Shown: piece after piece, positions 1-9,248 of the stretch
Position numbering within the stretch: position 1 is the stretch's first letter
How the letters are laid out: every line of letters begins with the position of its first letter
NCBI GenBank assembly: GCA_913776825.1
Contig: CAJYPV010000027.1
Coordinates: 62,001 to 126,000, forward strand
Reading direction: 5' to 3'
Length of the DNA stretch: 64,000 bases
From: Burkholderiaceae bacterium
GTDB lineage: Bacteria; Pseudomonadota; Gammaproteobacteria; Burkholderiales; Burkholderiaceae_C
Notes under the pieces: generated by a model
The model's input: the letters and a program-made list of their open reading frames with translations, nothing else
The model's database searches: none
What the model was told of the DNA's origin: nothing
Position numbers and translations under genes: made by a program

Positions 1-2
1 TC

Positions 3-296
3 CATCCGCTCGCCGGCCAGGGCCTGAATCTGGGTCTGGCCGATGTGGACAGCCTGCTCGACGTGCTGGCCGCGCGCGAATCCTGGCGCGGCCTGGATGA
101 CGAAAAACTCCTGCGCCGTTATGAGCGCGCCCGTCTCGCACCGACCTGGGCGATGGGCGAGCTGACCGACGGGCTGCTGCGCGGTTTCGCCAGCCAGGCG
201 CCGGTGATCGCGCGACTGCGCAACGAGGGACTGCGCCTGGTCAATCAGGCCGGTCCCATCAAGAAATGGCTGACCGCTCGCGCGCTCGGCCACTGA
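3..296 (+). CDS. UbiH/UbiI/Coq6-family FAD monooxygenase, C-terminal end
   Basis: The reading frame is open from the left edge, so only the last 97 residues are present. It begins with HPLAGQGLNLGLADV, the C-terminal FAD-contacting signature of the ubiquinone-biosynthesis hydroxylases (UbiH, UbiI, UbiF, UbiM), flavoproteins that hydroxylate the quinone ring. The remainder is an ordinary helical tail. The family assignment is firm. The ring position hydroxylated cannot be judged from this fragment. The next gene, a dsbC-type gene, starts 5 nt after the stop, an arrangement common in Burkholderiales. Confidence 0.85.
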   Translation, partial: HPLAGQGLNLGLADVDSLLDVLAARESWRGLDDEKLLRRYERARLAPTWAMGELTDGLLRGFASQAPVIARLRNEGLRLVNQAGPIKKWLTARALGH

Positions 297-312
297 CCCC
301 ATGCCCCATCCC

Positions 313-1062
313 ATGAAGACCTCTTTCGCTTTGCTGGCCGCCGCGCTGGCCTTCTCCGGCTGCACCGCGCAAGCCAACGAGGACACCATCCGCAAGAACC
401 TGGGCACCCAGCTGCCCAAGGAAATCAAGATCGACGAGGTCCGCCCCAGCGCCGTTGCCGGCTTGTGGGAAGTGCGCATCGGTTCCGAGATCCGCTACAC
501 CGACGCGACCGGCCAATACCTGATCGAAGGCGAGATCCTCGATCTGAAGAACCGCCGCAACCTCACGCAGGAGCGCGTCAACAAGATCACCGCGGTCGAT
601 TTCTCGACCCTGCCGCTGAAGGACGCGATCGTCTGGAAGAAGGGCGACGGCAAGCGCCGCATCGCCGTGTTCGCCGACCCGAATTGCGGTTACTGCAAGC
701 GCTTCGAGCGCTCGCTGCAGGACGTCAACAACGTCACCGTCTACACCTTCGTGATCCCGATCCTGGGCGGTGACTCGCCGGACAAGTCCCGCGCCGCCTG
801 GTGCGCCAAGGACAGCACCGTCGCCTGGCGCGACTGGATGATCAGCGGCACCACGCTGCCGCGCGCGGATGCCAAGTGCGACGCCACCGCGATTGACCGC
901 AACCTCGAACTCAGCCGCCGCCTGCGGGTGAACGGCACGCCGGCCATCGTCTTCGAAGACGGCACCCGCGCGCCGGGCGCGCTGTCGGCCGAGCAGCTCG
1001 AACAGCGTCTGCAATCGGTGTCCGCCGCGGGCGCTGCGCCCGCCGCTGCCGGCAAATCGTGA
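313..1062 (+). CDS. dsbC: DsbC-family periplasmic disulfide isomerase
   Basis: This is a thiol:disulfide isomerase that shuffles wrong disulfides in periplasmic proteins; family members are homodimers kept reduced by DsbD. I start it at the ATG at 313, which opens directly on a signal peptide (MKTSFALL, hydrophobic core, probable cleavage after TAQA). An in-frame ATG at 301 adds four residues. From the 313 start, the N-terminal dimerisation domain spans about residues 20-95 and the thioredoxin domain follows. The CGYC active site is at 125-128, the cis-Pro (TP) near 210, and a second cysteine pair near 164 and 189 matches the structural disulfide of DsbC. Its last codons overlap the next gene by GTGA (1059-1062). 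The alanine-rich tail is unremarkable. Confidence 0.9.
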   Translation: MKTSFALLAAALAFSGCTAQANEDTIRKNLGTQLPKEIKIDEVRPSAVAGLWEVRIGSEIRYTDATGQYLIEGEILDLKNRRNLTQERVNKITAVDFSTLPLKDAIVWKKGDGKRRIAVFADPNCGYCKRFERSLQDVNNVTVYTFVIPILGGDSPDKSRAAWCAKDSTVAWRDWMISGTTLPRADAKCDATAIDRNLELSRRLRVNGTPAIVFEDGTRAPGALSAEQLEQRLQSVSAAGAAPAAAGKS

Positions 1063-1511
1063 ACGACACCGTGAGCCCACGCGGCCAGGCGCCGCTCAAC
1101 CCGGTCGCGCTCCGGCTGGGTTATGCCGGACTGATCCCGTTCATCCTCGGCGCCCTCCTGGTGTGGCTGGTGCGCGCCGATGCGCATCCCTATGTCACCG
1201 ACGGCCTGTCGCGTTATGCGGCGGTGGTGATCTCCTTCCTGGGCGCGATTCATTGGGGATTGGGCTTCCGCCAGACCATCCCGTCGCCCGCGCCCTTCGT
1301 CTGGGGCGTGGTGCCGGCGCTGGTGGCCTGGGTCGCCTGCATCATGCCGCCCTATGCGGGGCTGGTGGTGCATGGCGTGCTGCTGATCGTCTGCTATCTG
1401 GTGGATCGCCGCACCTATCCCGGACTGGGCGCCGGGCCGTGGCTGACGCTGCGATTCCGCCTGAGCGTCGTCGCCTCGTTGAGCTGCTTCATCGCCGCGC
1501 AAGGCACCTGA
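1059..1511 (+). CDS. DUF3429 family membrane protein
   Basis: This is a 150-residue integral membrane protein of unknown function. It has about five hydrophobic segments, near residues 21-40, 52-66, 80-96, 100-115 and 130-147. The pattern of R/GYAGLIPF at the start and an FLGAIHWG segment in the middle is what I associate with DUF3429. The start is a GTG overlapping the dsbC stop codon as GTGA, which implies translational coupling. Family recognition is by pattern; no biochemical role can be given. Confidence 0.75.
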   Translation: MNDTVSPRGQAPLNPVALRLGYAGLIPFILGALLVWLVRADAHPYVTDGLSRYAAVVISFLGAIHWGLGFRQTIPSPAPFVWGVVPALVAWVACIMPPYAGLVVHGVLLIVCYLVDRRTYPGLGAGPWLTLRFRLSVVASLSCFIAAQGT

Positions 1512-1582
1512 GCGAGACGAGGAACGCCCCGTTCCGCGAAGGAAACCGGGTTCGACTGGCCAAGGCTTGTTAGTCTTCCCTC

Positions 1583-3349
1583 ATGATCCATTACCGCATC
1601 GCCACCGCCGACCTCCACGCGCATCGCTTCGAGGTCACCCTGACCGTGCCGGCGCCGGCCGCCCGTCAAGCGTTCAGTCTGCCCGTGTGGATCCCGGGCA
1701 GCTACCTGGTGCGTGAGTTCTCGCGGCATCTGGGGCAGGTGTCTGCGCGTCAGGGCAGTCGGGAACTGACGGTGCATCAGACCGCCAAGAACCGCTGGGA
1801 GGTCGATTGCAGCGGGCGCGGCGCGCTGGTGATCAGCTATCCGGTCTACGCCTTCGATACCTCGGTGCGCGCGGCCTTCCTGGATGCGCAACGCGGCTTC
1901 TTCAATCCCAGCTCCCTGTGCTTGCGCGCGCACGGCAAGGAGGCGCTGGAGCACCGCATCGAGCTCACCGATCTGCCCGACGGCTGGTCGGTGGCAACCG
2001 GCATGGCGCGGGTCGATGAGGCGGCTGCTGCGTCCGCAACTTCGGCGCCGTGGGTGTACCGCTCGGCAGATTTCGACGAGCTGGTCGATCATCCCTTCGA
2101 GCTCGGCCGCTTCTGGCGCGGCGAGTTCATCGCTGCGGGCGTGCCGCATGAATTCATCGTCGCGGGCGCGTTGCCGGTCTTCGACGGCGAGCGGCTGCTG
2201 CGCGATGCCCAGCGCATCTGCGAGGCGCAGATCGCGTTCTGGCATTGCCACAAGAGTCCGCCGCCGATGGATCGGTATGTCTTCCTGCTGAACTGCGTCG
2301 ATGACGGATACGGCGGGTTGGAGCACCGCGCCAGCACCGCGCTGATCGCCGCGCGGCGCGATCTGCCACGTCTGGGGCAGCCCGACACCAGCGACGGCTA
2401 CGTCAAGCTGCTGGGGCTGATCAGCCACGAGTATTTCCACACCTGGAATGTGAAGCGGCTGCGCCCGGACGTCTTCGAGCATTACGACTACGACCAGGAG
2501 AACTACACCGAGCTGCTGTGGTTCTTCGAGGGCTTCACCTCGTATTACGACGACCTGTTCCTGGTGCGCAGTGGCTTGATCGATGAAGCCCGCTACCTGA
2601 AGCTGATCAGCCAGACCTTCACCCAGGTGCTGAGCGCGCCGGGCCGCAAGCATCAGAGCGTCGCGCGCTCCAGCTTCGAGGCCTGGACCAAGTACTACCG
2701 CCAGGACGAGAACACGCCCAATGCGGTGGTGAGCTATTACGCCAAGGGCGCGATGGTGGCGATGGCGCTGGACCTGACGCTGCGCAGCGCCGAGCGCCCC
2801 AGCTCGCTGGATGAGCTGATGCGGGCGCTGTGGCGCGAGACCGGCGGCGGGCCGGTCAGTGAGGCCCGCATCCTGGCGCGGCTGACTGAACTCGGCGGCG
2901 AGCCGGTGGCGCAGGCGCTGTCCGGCTGGGTGCATGGCACCGACGATCTGCCGCTGGCGCCCTTGCTCGAACGCATGGGCGTGCGCTGGGGCACCGACAA
3001 ACCGACGCTGGCGCAACGGCTGGGTCTGCGCGTGAACGAGGCTGACGGCAGCCTGCTCATCAAGCAGGTGCTGCTGGAAGGCGCGGGCCTGGACGCGGGG
3101 CTGAGCCCTGGCGATGAAATCGTCGCCTGCAACGGCTGGCGCGTGCGCAAGCTGGATGACCTGGTCCTCACGCTCGACCATGCCGAACCGCAGCGGCTGT
3201 CGCTGCTGGTGGCGCGTGATCAGCGGATGCTGGACCTGTCGCTGCGTCTGCCGCTGCAGGACAGCGCCGCCAAGCCGGTGGTGCTGGCGCCGCTGGACAA
3301 GGCGCCCGCGCGTGCGCAGGGCCTGCGTCGCGCATGGCTGGGCAACTGA
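1583..3349 (+). CDS. M61 family metallopeptidase with PDZ domain
   Basis: This is a 588-residue zinc peptidase of the M61 (glycyl aminopeptidase-like) family. The N-terminal beta-rich domain spans about residues 1-170 and contains the family sequence VWIPGSYLVREFSRH. The catalytic domain carries GGLEH (244-248) and the zinc motif HEYFH (282-286). The probable third ligand is Glu in WFFEGFTSYY (about 316). A PDZ-like domain lies near 480-565. No signal peptide is visible, so a cytoplasmic location is likely. The start is the ATG at 1583 with no strong ribosome-binding site. The length is typical of the family. The next gene starts inside its last 16 bases. Confidence 0.9.
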   Translation: MIHYRIATADLHAHRFEVTLTVPAPAARQAFSLPVWIPGSYLVREFSRHLGQVSARQGSRELTVHQTAKNRWEVDCSGRGALVISYPVYAFDTSVRAAFLDAQRGFFNPSSLCLRAHGKEALEHRIELTDLPDGWSVATGMARVDEAAAASATSAPWVYRSADFDELVDHPFELGRFWRGEFIAAGVPHEFIVAGALPVFDGERLLRDAQRICEAQIAFWHCHKSPPPMDRYVFLLNCVDDGYGGLEHRASTALIAARRDLPRLGQPDTSDGYVKLLGLISHEYFHTWNVKRLRPDVFEHYDYDQENYTELLWFFEGFTSYYDDLFLVRSGLIDEARYLKLISQTFTQVLSAPGRKHQSVARSSFEAWTKYYRQDENTPNAVVSYYAKGAMVAMALDLTLRSAERPSSLDELMRALWRETGGGPVSEARILARLTELGGEPVAQALSGWVHGTDDLPLAPLLERMGVRWGTDKPTLAQRLGLRVNEADGSLLIKQVLLEGAGLDAGLSPGDEIVACNGWRVRKLDDLVLTLDHAEPQRLSLLVARDQRMLDLSLRLPLQDSAAKPVVLAPLDKAPARAQGLRRAWLGN

Positions 3350-4590
3350 AGCGGGTCGGACCCGGCTTTCGGCCCGTCACCCGGGCGGTGCTGGCGGCGC
3401 TGACGCTGCTGGTGCTGGCGCTGCACCTCTGGCTGCTGCGCGGCGCCCAACAGTGGCATCAGGCGCTGCAGCCCGATCTGCCCGAACCTGAGCGGCTGAA
3501 GGCCGCCTTCGTGCGTGAACTGGCCCCGGCCCAACCGCCGGCGAGCCCATCGACTGCGGCAAAGGTGACGGCCGTCAGCCGTGCGACCGACAGCCGCACC
3601 ACCACCCGCATCGGCCAGGTGGATGCCGCGCAGCCGCCCCGTGCGGGAAATGCGGACGCCTCCAGCGCGTCCTCGTCCACCCGACGGATCCATCCGACGC
3701 TGCCACCCGCCGCGATCGGCAACGGCATGCCCGCACCGCTGCTGCGCGAGCCCGTCAGCGAGGAGTCCCCGGCGATCGTCGAGGCCCTGGCCGCGCCCCC
3801 CGCGCTGGCCGTGTCGGACGCGGCGGGCGACTGGGTGCCGGGTCTGGAATGGCCGCTGTCGACCGAACTGCGCTATCAGCTGAACGGGCATTACCGCGGC
3901 CCGGTGTACGGTCAGGCGCGGGTGCAATGGCTGCGCGAGGGCTCGCATTACCAGGTCCATCTGGAAGCCGACATCGGCCCCAGCTTCGCGCCGTTGATGT
4001 CGCGTCGCATGAGCAGCGATGGCGAGGTGACGCCGATCGGCCTGGTGCCCCGTCGTTATGACGAGCAGAGCGGTGGTCTGGCGGGCAGCGGGCGCCGCAC
4101 CACGCTGCTGTTCGAGAACAGTGGCGTGCGCCTGGTCGACGGCCGGCGGGAGCCGGTGGCCGATGGCACCCAGGACGCAGCCAGCCAGTTCGTGCAGCTG
4201 ACCTGGATGTTCCTCACCGGGCGTCATCTGGCGCAGCCGGGCTGGTGGGTGCCGATGTCGCTGGCCTTGCCCCGGCATGTGCACACCTGGCGCTACATGG
4301 TCGTGGATCAGGAGCTCGTGCAGACGCCGATGGGCGCGCTGCCCGCCTGGCACATCGACTCCCGCATGGACGACACCCGTGGCGACATGGAGGCGGAGGT
4401 CTGGCTCGCCCCGTCGCTGCAATACCTGCCGGTGCGCATCCGCATCTGGCAGAACCGGGAGGCCGGGGACCCGACCCACCTGGATCTGGTGCTCAAGCAG
4501 GCACCGCTGCAGGCGATGGCGCCGGCGGCGGGGGCCAGCGCGGTCGCGCCGTCGATGCCCGCGAGTGCGACCGGGCCGATCGCTCGCTGA
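3334..4590 (+). CDS. DUF3108 domain-containing, membrane-anchored protein
   Basis: The protein has 418 residues. A single hydrophobic segment (about residues 15-36) suggests an inner-membrane anchor or uncleaved signal. A Pro/Ala/Ser-rich linker (about 55-165) leads to a C-terminal domain (about 175-395) resembling DUF3108, recognised by its opening around LNGHYRGPVYGQARVQW and a repeated beta-strand pattern. Such proteins are envelope-associated and uncharacterised. The gene overlaps the M61 peptidase gene by 16 nt, so the two are probably translated together. Function unknown. Confidence 0.72.
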   Translation: MAGQLKRVGPGFRPVTRAVLAALTLLVLALHLWLLRGAQQWHQALQPDLPEPERLKAAFVRELAPAQPPASPSTAAKVTAVSRATDSRTTTRIGQVDAAQPPRAGNADASSASSSTRRIHPTLPPAAIGNGMPAPLLREPVSEESPAIVEALAAPPALAVSDAAGDWVPGLEWPLSTELRYQLNGHYRGPVYGQARVQWLREGSHYQVHLEADIGPSFAPLMSRRMSSDGEVTPIGLVPRRYDEQSGGLAGSGRRTTLLFENSGVRLVDGRREPVADGTQDAASQFVQLTWMFLTGRHLAQPGWWVPMSLALPRHVHTWRYMVVDQELVQTPMGALPAWHIDSRMDDTRGDMEAEVWLAPSLQYLPVRIRIWQNREAGDPTHLDLVLKQAPLQAMAPAAGASAVAPSMPASATGPIAR

Positions 4591-4740
4591 CGCGTCAGTT
4601 GGAGGCCGCTCAATGCACGCGCGGTGCGCCATCGAAGGGGGCACGGTCGCGCTCTATAGTTGCCGTCACCGATTCGCGCTCGAACGCGAACACCCCGCCC
4701 ATTTCGGACGGCGCATGCGCCGCCGCACAGGAGACTTTTC

Positions 4741-5553
4741 ATGTCCGCAGCATCCCTTCTCGACGTCGCTTTCGAGAACATCCTGGTCGAGATCGTTGGC
4801 ACCGGCGAGCGCAAGACCGGGCTGATCCGCCTGAACCGGCCCAAGCAGCTCAATGCCTTGAGCGATCCGCTGATGGATGAGCTGGGCCGTGCGCTGCTGG
4901 CCTTCGATGCGGATGACGGCATCGGCACCATCGTGCTGACCGGCAGCGAGCGCGCGTTTGCCGCCGGGGCGGACATTCCGACGATGGCGCCGCACACGTT
5001 CATGTCGGCCTTCAAGAGTGGGCTGATTTCCAAGAACTGGGAAACCATCCTCCAGGTGCGCAAGCCGGTGATCGGCGCCGTGGCCGGATTCGCGCTGGGG
5101 GGCGGCTGCGAGCTGGCCATGATGTGCGATTTCCTGATCGCCGCCGACACCGCCCGTTTCGGACAGCCCGAGATCAAGCTGGCCGTGATTCCTGGCGCGG
5201 GCGGCACGCAGCGTCTGCCGCGCGCGGTCAGCAAGAGCAAGGCGATGGACATGCTGCTGACGGCACGCATGATGGACGCCGCCGAGGCGGAGCGCGCGGG
5301 GCTGGTGTCCCGCGTGGTGCCGGCCGACCAGCTGATGACCGAAGCCCTGGCCGCCGCCGAGACCATCAATGGCTTCAGCGGCCCGTCGACGATGCTGATC
5401 AAGGAGCTGGTCAACCTGGCCTACCAGGGACCGCTGAGCGACGGCGTCGCGGTGGAGCGCCGCTATTTCCATGCGGTCTTCGGCAGCGCGGACCAGCGTG
5501 AGGGCATGGCGGCGTTTCTGGAGAAGCGGTCGCCGGTGTTTCGGCACGAGTGA
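4741..5553 (+). CDS. Enoyl-CoA hydratase (crotonase family)
   Basis: This 270-residue enzyme is expected to hydrate trans-2-enoyl-CoA to 3-hydroxyacyl-CoA in beta-oxidation or a related acyl-CoA route. The oxyanion-hole motifs FAAGADI (73-79) and GGGCE (120-124) are present. Both catalytic glutamates of true hydratases are kept: Glu124 in GGGCE and Glu144 in FGQPE. The conserved IPGAGGTQRL follows. The start is the ATG at 4741, preceded by AGGAG about 8 nt upstream. A longer in-frame start at 4660 would add unrelated arginine-rich residues and is rejected. It is transcribed alone; the exact chain-length preference cannot be read from the sequence. Confidence 0.92.
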   Translation: MSAASLLDVAFENILVEIVGTGERKTGLIRLNRPKQLNALSDPLMDELGRALLAFDADDGIGTIVLTGSERAFAAGADIPTMAPHTFMSAFKSGLISKNWETILQVRKPVIGAVAGFALGGGCELAMMCDFLIAADTARFGQPEIKLAVIPGAGGTQRLPRAVSKSKAMDMLLTARMMDAAEAERAGLVSRVVPADQLMTEALAAAETINGFSGPSTMLIKELVNLAYQGPLSDGVAVERRYFHAVFGSADQREGMAAFLEKRSPVFRHE

Positions 5554-5640
5554 GCGGCGTCAGATTGGGACACCTTCACAGGCGTTGGCTGAAACAATCA
5601 TTGACGTGATCGGGCGTTGAACTGCCATCGCGTCGGCGAT

Positions 5641-5659
5641 TGTTGACGATCCCTCAACA
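5641..5659. promoter_or_regulatory. Inverted repeat upstream of the DUF4148 gene
   Basis: TGTTGA and TCAACA form a perfect 6-base inverted repeat separated by 7 bases. The left arm contains a -35-like TTGACG (5643-5648). No convincing -10 box lies 17 bases downstream. This could be an operator or promoter element for the secreted DUF4148 protein, but the support is only the symmetry and position. Confidence 0.25.
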
Positions 5660-5770
5660 CACCTGTGCGCGTTCCCTGGTGTTTCCCCTAGGTCGAGATC
5701 TCTACAGTTCAACCCATGGACGACGCCTGGATCGCGGAGTCCGCTGTCACGAACTGCAGAGGAAACCGCC

Positions 5771-6070
5771 ATGAACACCCTGACCGTCACCCTGAGCAAG
5801 ATCACCCTGGCTGCCGCCGCTGTGCTGACCGTCGGCGCGGCCGTCGCTGCCGAGCCGGTTGAAAAGACCCGCGCACAGGTCATCGCCGAACTGCAACAGG
5901 CCCGCGCCTCCGGCGAAGTCGCCACGCTGAGCACCGAGCAAGCAGGCGTCGCCAGCCTCAACAACGGCCTGACCGCTCCGACCGCTGCCCAGATCGCCGC
6001 CAAGAAGGCCGCCGACGCGGTGGCCGCCAAGAAGGGCGCCACCACCGAGCTGGGCAACGCAGCCAAGTGA
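5771..6070 (+). CDS. DUF4148 domain-containing small secreted protein
   Basis: This is a 99-residue protein with a clear signal peptide (cleavage expected after VAA near residue 27). It continues with KTRAQVIAELQQARASGEV, the pattern of DUF4148, a family common and multi-copy in Burkholderiales and without a known function. The mature part is a short lysine/alanine-rich chain. The start has a good ribosome-binding site (GAGGAAA, 5758-5764). It is a single-gene unit ended by the terminator at 6147-6178. Confidence 0.85.
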   Translation: MNTLTVTLSKITLAAAAVLTVGAAVAAEPVEKTRAQVIAELQQARASGEVATLSTEQAGVASLNNGLTAPTAAQIAAKKAADAVAAKKGATTELGNAAK

Positions 6071-6146
6071 TCGCCGGCGCGGCGTCGCGCCTGGCCATTT
6101 CGCCGTGAGACCGGATCGTTCTTGAACGATCCCGTTCGCGACGGCG

Positions 6147-6178
6147 AAAAAAAGGGAGACCGAACGGTCTCCCTTTTT
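6147..6178. terminator. Bidirectional intrinsic terminator between DUF4148 gene and lysS
   Basis: GGGAGACCG (6154-6162) pairs with CGGTCTCCC (6165-6173), extended by an A-run on the left and a T-run on the right. It therefore works as a rho-independent terminator for both convergent genes. Confidence 0.88.
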
Positions 6179-6241
6179 GCATGTACGGCCGGGTCCGCAG
6201 TCAGCAGCCCGGCCTGCGATCCGCTCGACGGATCGCGGCGA

Positions 6242-7783
6242 TCACTCCACCCGGCGCAGCGCGGGGAACAGGATGATGTCGCGGATCGACGGGCTGTCGG
6301 TCAGCAGCATCATCAAGCGGTCGATGCCGATGCCGCAGCCGCCGGTGGGCGGCATGCCGTATTCGAGTGCGCGGATGAAGTCGGCGTCGAAGTACATCGC
6401 CTCCTCATCGCCCGCGTCCTTGTTGGCCACCTGGGCATGGAAACGGGCGGCCTGGTCTTCGGCGTCGTTCAGCTCGGAGAAGCCGTTCGCGTATTCGCGG
6501 CCGGTGATGAAGAGCTCGAAACGCTCGGTGATGGCCGGATTCGCATCCGAGGCCCGCGCCAGCGGCGAGACCTCGACCGGGTAGTCGATGATGAAGGTCG
6601 GCTCCCAGAGCTTCTCTTCCACCACGGCTTCGAACATGCCGAACTGCAGCTCCGACAGGCCCCAGTGCGCCGGCGCTTCCTCGCCCAGCGTCTTCAGCTT
6701 GTCGCGTAGCACGGCGGCGTCATCGGCCTGCTCGGCGCTCAGGCCGGCATGGCGGATCAGCGATTCACGCACCGACAGGCGGGTGAACGGCTTTTCCAGA
6801 TCGACCGGCTTGTCCGCATAGGTCACGACGGCGCTGCCCGTGGCCGCACGGGCGGCGTGACGGATGACTTCCTCGGTGAAGGTCATCACCTCGTGGTGGG
6901 TCCAGTAGGCCGCGTAGAACTCCATCATGGTGAACTCGGGGTTGTGCCGGACACTGATCCCCTCGTTGCGGAAGTTGCGGTTGATCTCGAACACGCGCTC
7001 GAAGCCGCCCACCACCAGACGCTTCAGATAGAGCTCCGGCGCGATGCGCAGGAACATTTCCTGATCCAGCGCGTTGTGATGGGTGATGAACGGCTTGGCA
7101 TTGGCACCGCCCGGGATCGGATGCAGCATCGGCGTCTCGACTTCCAGGAAGCCGTTGTCGACCATGTAGCCGCGGATCGACGACACCGCCTTGGACCGGG
7201 CCACGAAGCGGCTGCGGGCCTTGTCGTCGGTGATCAGATCCACATAGCGCTGACGGTACTTCTGTTCCTGATCGGTCATGCCGTGGAACTTGTCCGGCAG
7301 CGGACGCAGGCTCTTGGTCAGCAGGCGCAGCGTGGTCACCTTGACCGACAGCTCGCCGGTGCGGGTGCGGAACAGCGTGCCCTCGGCGCCGAGGATGTCG
7401 CCCAGGTCGTAATGCTTGAAGTCGTTGTAGAGCTCTTCGCCCAGCGCGTCCTTGGACAGGAACAGCTGGATCGCGCCGGTGGCGTCGTTCAGCGTGGCGA
7501 AGCTGGCCTTGCCCATGATGCGCTTGAGCATCATCCGGCCGGCCACCGTCACCGCCACGGCCTGAGGCTCGAGCGTTTCGTTGGGCATCTCGCCGTACTG
7601 CTGCTGCAGCGGCAGGGCGCGATGCTGGGGTTTGAAGTCGTTCGGGAAGGCCGCAACGCCCTGGGCTTTGGCTTTTTCGCGGATCGCGGCGAGTTTCTCG
7701 CGGCGTTCGGCGATCAGCTTGTTTTCGTCTTGCGCAGGCGCCGCAGCGGCGGCGTCAGTGTGGGGGGCTTGGGGCTGGCTCAT
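6242..7783 (-). CDS. lysS: Lysyl-tRNA synthetase, class II
   Basis: This 513-residue class II synthetase charges tRNA-Lys. An N-terminal OB-fold anticodon-binding domain (about residues 65-175) precedes the catalytic core. Motif 2 is seen around FEINRNFRNEG and motif 3 in GIGIDRLMMLLTDSPSIRD near the C-terminus. The length and order match bacterial LysS. About 20 extra Ala/Gln-rich residues at the N-terminus are unremarkable. It is convergent with the DUF4148 gene and divergent from the polysaccharide locus. The prfB gene that often precedes lysS is not next to it here. Confidence 0.97.
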   Translation of the reverse strand: MSQPQAPHTDAAAAAPAQDENKLIAERREKLAAIREKAKAQGVAAFPNDFKPQHRALPLQQQYGEMPNETLEPQAVAVTVAGRMMLKRIMGKASFATLNDATGAIQLFLSKDALGEELYNDFKHYDLGDILGAEGTLFRTRTGELSVKVTTLRLLTKSLRPLPDKFHGMTDQEQKYRQRYVDLITDDKARSRFVARSKAVSSIRGYMVDNGFLEVETPMLHPIPGGANAKPFITHHNALDQEMFLRIAPELYLKRLVVGGFERVFEINRNFRNEGISVRHNPEFTMMEFYAAYWTHHEVMTFTEEVIRHAARAATGSAVVTYADKPVDLEKPFTRLSVRESLIRHAGLSAEQADDAAVLRDKLKTLGEEAPAHWGLSELQFGMFEAVVEEKLWEPTFIIDYPVEVSPLARASDANPAITERFELFITGREYANGFSELNDAEDQAARFHAQVANKDAGDEEAMYFDADFIRALEYGMPPTGGCGIGIDRLMMLLTDSPSIRDIILFPALRRVE

Positions 7784-7996
7784 CGTGGACTCGTTAAAGC
7801 TGGGCGCGATTCTAGAGGCTGGCGTTCATTTCCCGACGGGCCGGGCCGTGGCGGAATCGCCGCTGGGCGGGGCCTGGACCGCGCAGCGGCAACTCCGTGG
7901 CATTACGCAACACTTCCCCCGTGCGGTCCAGCGCGATTGCGCTCTTAAAATCCGGCCCTTCGCCCGCGCCACGCGGGCCCATGCGAATGCCGCGCC

Positions 7997-9052
7997 ATGC
8001 CTCAGTTCCCCATCCTGGACCGCCCGGTCCGCGTCGCTCTGGTCGGCTGCGGCCGAATTTCCAAGAACCATGTCGAGGCCCTGACCCGGCACCACGGCCG
8101 TGCCGAGCTGGTGGCCGTCTGCGACATCCGCCCCGAGGCGCTGGCCGCCGCAGTCGCCCAGACCGGCGTGCCGGGCTTTGAGTCGCTGGACGCGCTGCTG
8201 GCGGGCTCCGATGCCGATCTGATCGTGCTGTCCACGCCCAGCGGTCTGCATGCGCAGCAGGCCATCACCGCGGCCCGGGCCGGCCGCCATGTGCTGAGCG
8301 AAAAGCCGATGGCCACCAAGTTCGAGGAAGGCCAGGCGATGGTCCGCGCCTGCCGCGACGCCGGCGTCAAGCTGTTCGTCGTCAAGCAGAACCGGCTCAA
8401 TGCCACGGTGCAGCTGGTGAAGAAGGCGCTGGAGCAGGGACGTTTCGGTCGCGTCTTCATGAGCACGGTGAATGTGTTCTGGACCCGTCCGCAGAGCTAT
8501 TACGACGCCGCGCGCTGGCGCGGCCGCTGGGACATGGACGGCGGCGCCTTCATGAACCAGGCCAGCCATTACGTCGATCTGCTGGATTGGCTGGTCGGCC
8601 CGGTGGACAACGTCCATGCCTACACCGCCACGCTGGATCGCGACATCGAGGCCGAAGACACCGGCGTGATGAGCCTGCGCCTGCGTCATGGCGGGCTGGC
8701 CAGCATCAACGTCACCATGCTGACCTATCCGCAGAACCTGGAAGGCTCGATCACCATCCTGGGCGAAAAGGGCACGGTGAAGATCGGCGGCACGGCGGTC
8801 AACAAGATCGAGCATTGGGCCTTCGACACGCCGCATCCGGACGACGAGCTGGTGAAGAACGCGAGTTATGAAACCACCAGCGTGTACGGATTCGGTCATG
8901 CGGCCTATTACGACAACGTGATCCAGACGCTGCGTGGAGAAGCTCAGGCGCAGGTGGATGGGTATGAGGGCCTGCGCTCGCTGGAACTGCTGGTCGCCTG
9001 CTACCGCAGCGCCCGCGACGGGCAACGCGTGGGCCTGCCGTTGGTGTTTTAG
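7997..9052 (+). CDS. wlbA: Gfo/Idh/MocA oxidoreductase, WlbA/WbpB-like (UDP-GlcNAcA 3-dehydrogenase)
   Basis: This 351-residue NAD-dependent dehydrogenase has a Rossmann motif GCGRIS (17-22) and the family EKP motif (102-104), followed by a GGAFMNQASHYVD segment in the catalytic domain. By family and context (acetyltransferase and aminotransferase genes directly behind) it should oxidise C3 of UDP-N-acetylglucosaminuronate, the first step to UDP-2,3-diacetamido-2,3-dideoxyglucuronate. The length fits WlbA. It opens the surface-polysaccharide locus, divergent from lysS. The required UDP-GlcNAc 6-dehydrogenase (WbpA) is not in the window. The substrate is inferred from the gene trio, not from the sequence alone. 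Confidence 0.85.
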   Translation: MPQFPILDRPVRVALVGCGRISKNHVEALTRHHGRAELVAVCDIRPEALAAAVAQTGVPGFESLDALLAGSDADLIVLSTPSGLHAQQAITAARAGRHVLSEKPMATKFEEGQAMVRACRDAGVKLFVVKQNRLNATVQLVKKALEQGRFGRVFMSTVNVFWTRPQSYYDAARWRGRWDMDGGAFMNQASHYVDLLDWLVGPVDNVHAYTATLDRDIEAEDTGVMSLRLRHGGLASINVTMLTYPQNLEGSITILGEKGTVKIGGTAVNKIEHWAFDTPHPDDELVKNASYETTSVYGFGHAAYYDNVIQTLRGEAQAQVDGYEGLRSLELLVACYRSARDGQRVGLPLVF

Positions 9053-9101
9053 GCCCCCCCTACCGCCTGCGGCGGCCCCCCGAGGGGGCGAGCAGGAGAC
9101 C

Positions 9102-9248
9102 GGCGGAGCCGGATCTCCGTGCTCCGCTTGAGGGGCGGCCGCTCTGCGAGCGAGCCTCGGTTCGGGAAGGTGGCAGTGACTGCGCCGGCGCAGGCGGAGC
9201 CGGATCGCCGTGCTCCGTTGGAAGAACGGCCTCTGCGAGCGAGCCTCT
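9102..9248. repeat. Two imperfect copies of a GC-rich intergenic element
   Basis: A stretch starting GGCGGAGCCGGAT and ending TCTGCGAGCGAGCCTC occurs at 9102-9158 and again at 9193-9248, about 91 bases apart, with differences in the middle. A GC-rich inverted repeat (CGGCCCCCCGAGGGGGCG, about 9073-9090) lies just before. The 211-base gap between wlbA and wlbB is filled by this material and holds no gene. This break is unusual in an otherwise overlapping gene run. Confidence 0.7.

Noticed and set aside
1415..3181. Long minus-strand reading frame opposite the M61 peptidase gene
   Set aside because: High-G/C genomes give long antisense frames. The plus-strand frame carries HEYFH and a PDZ domain, while this translation has no recognisable domain.
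4660..4740. Longer start for the enoyl-CoA hydratase
   Set aside because: Adds 27 arginine/proline-rich residues foreign to the family; the ATG at 4741 has a good ribosome-binding site.
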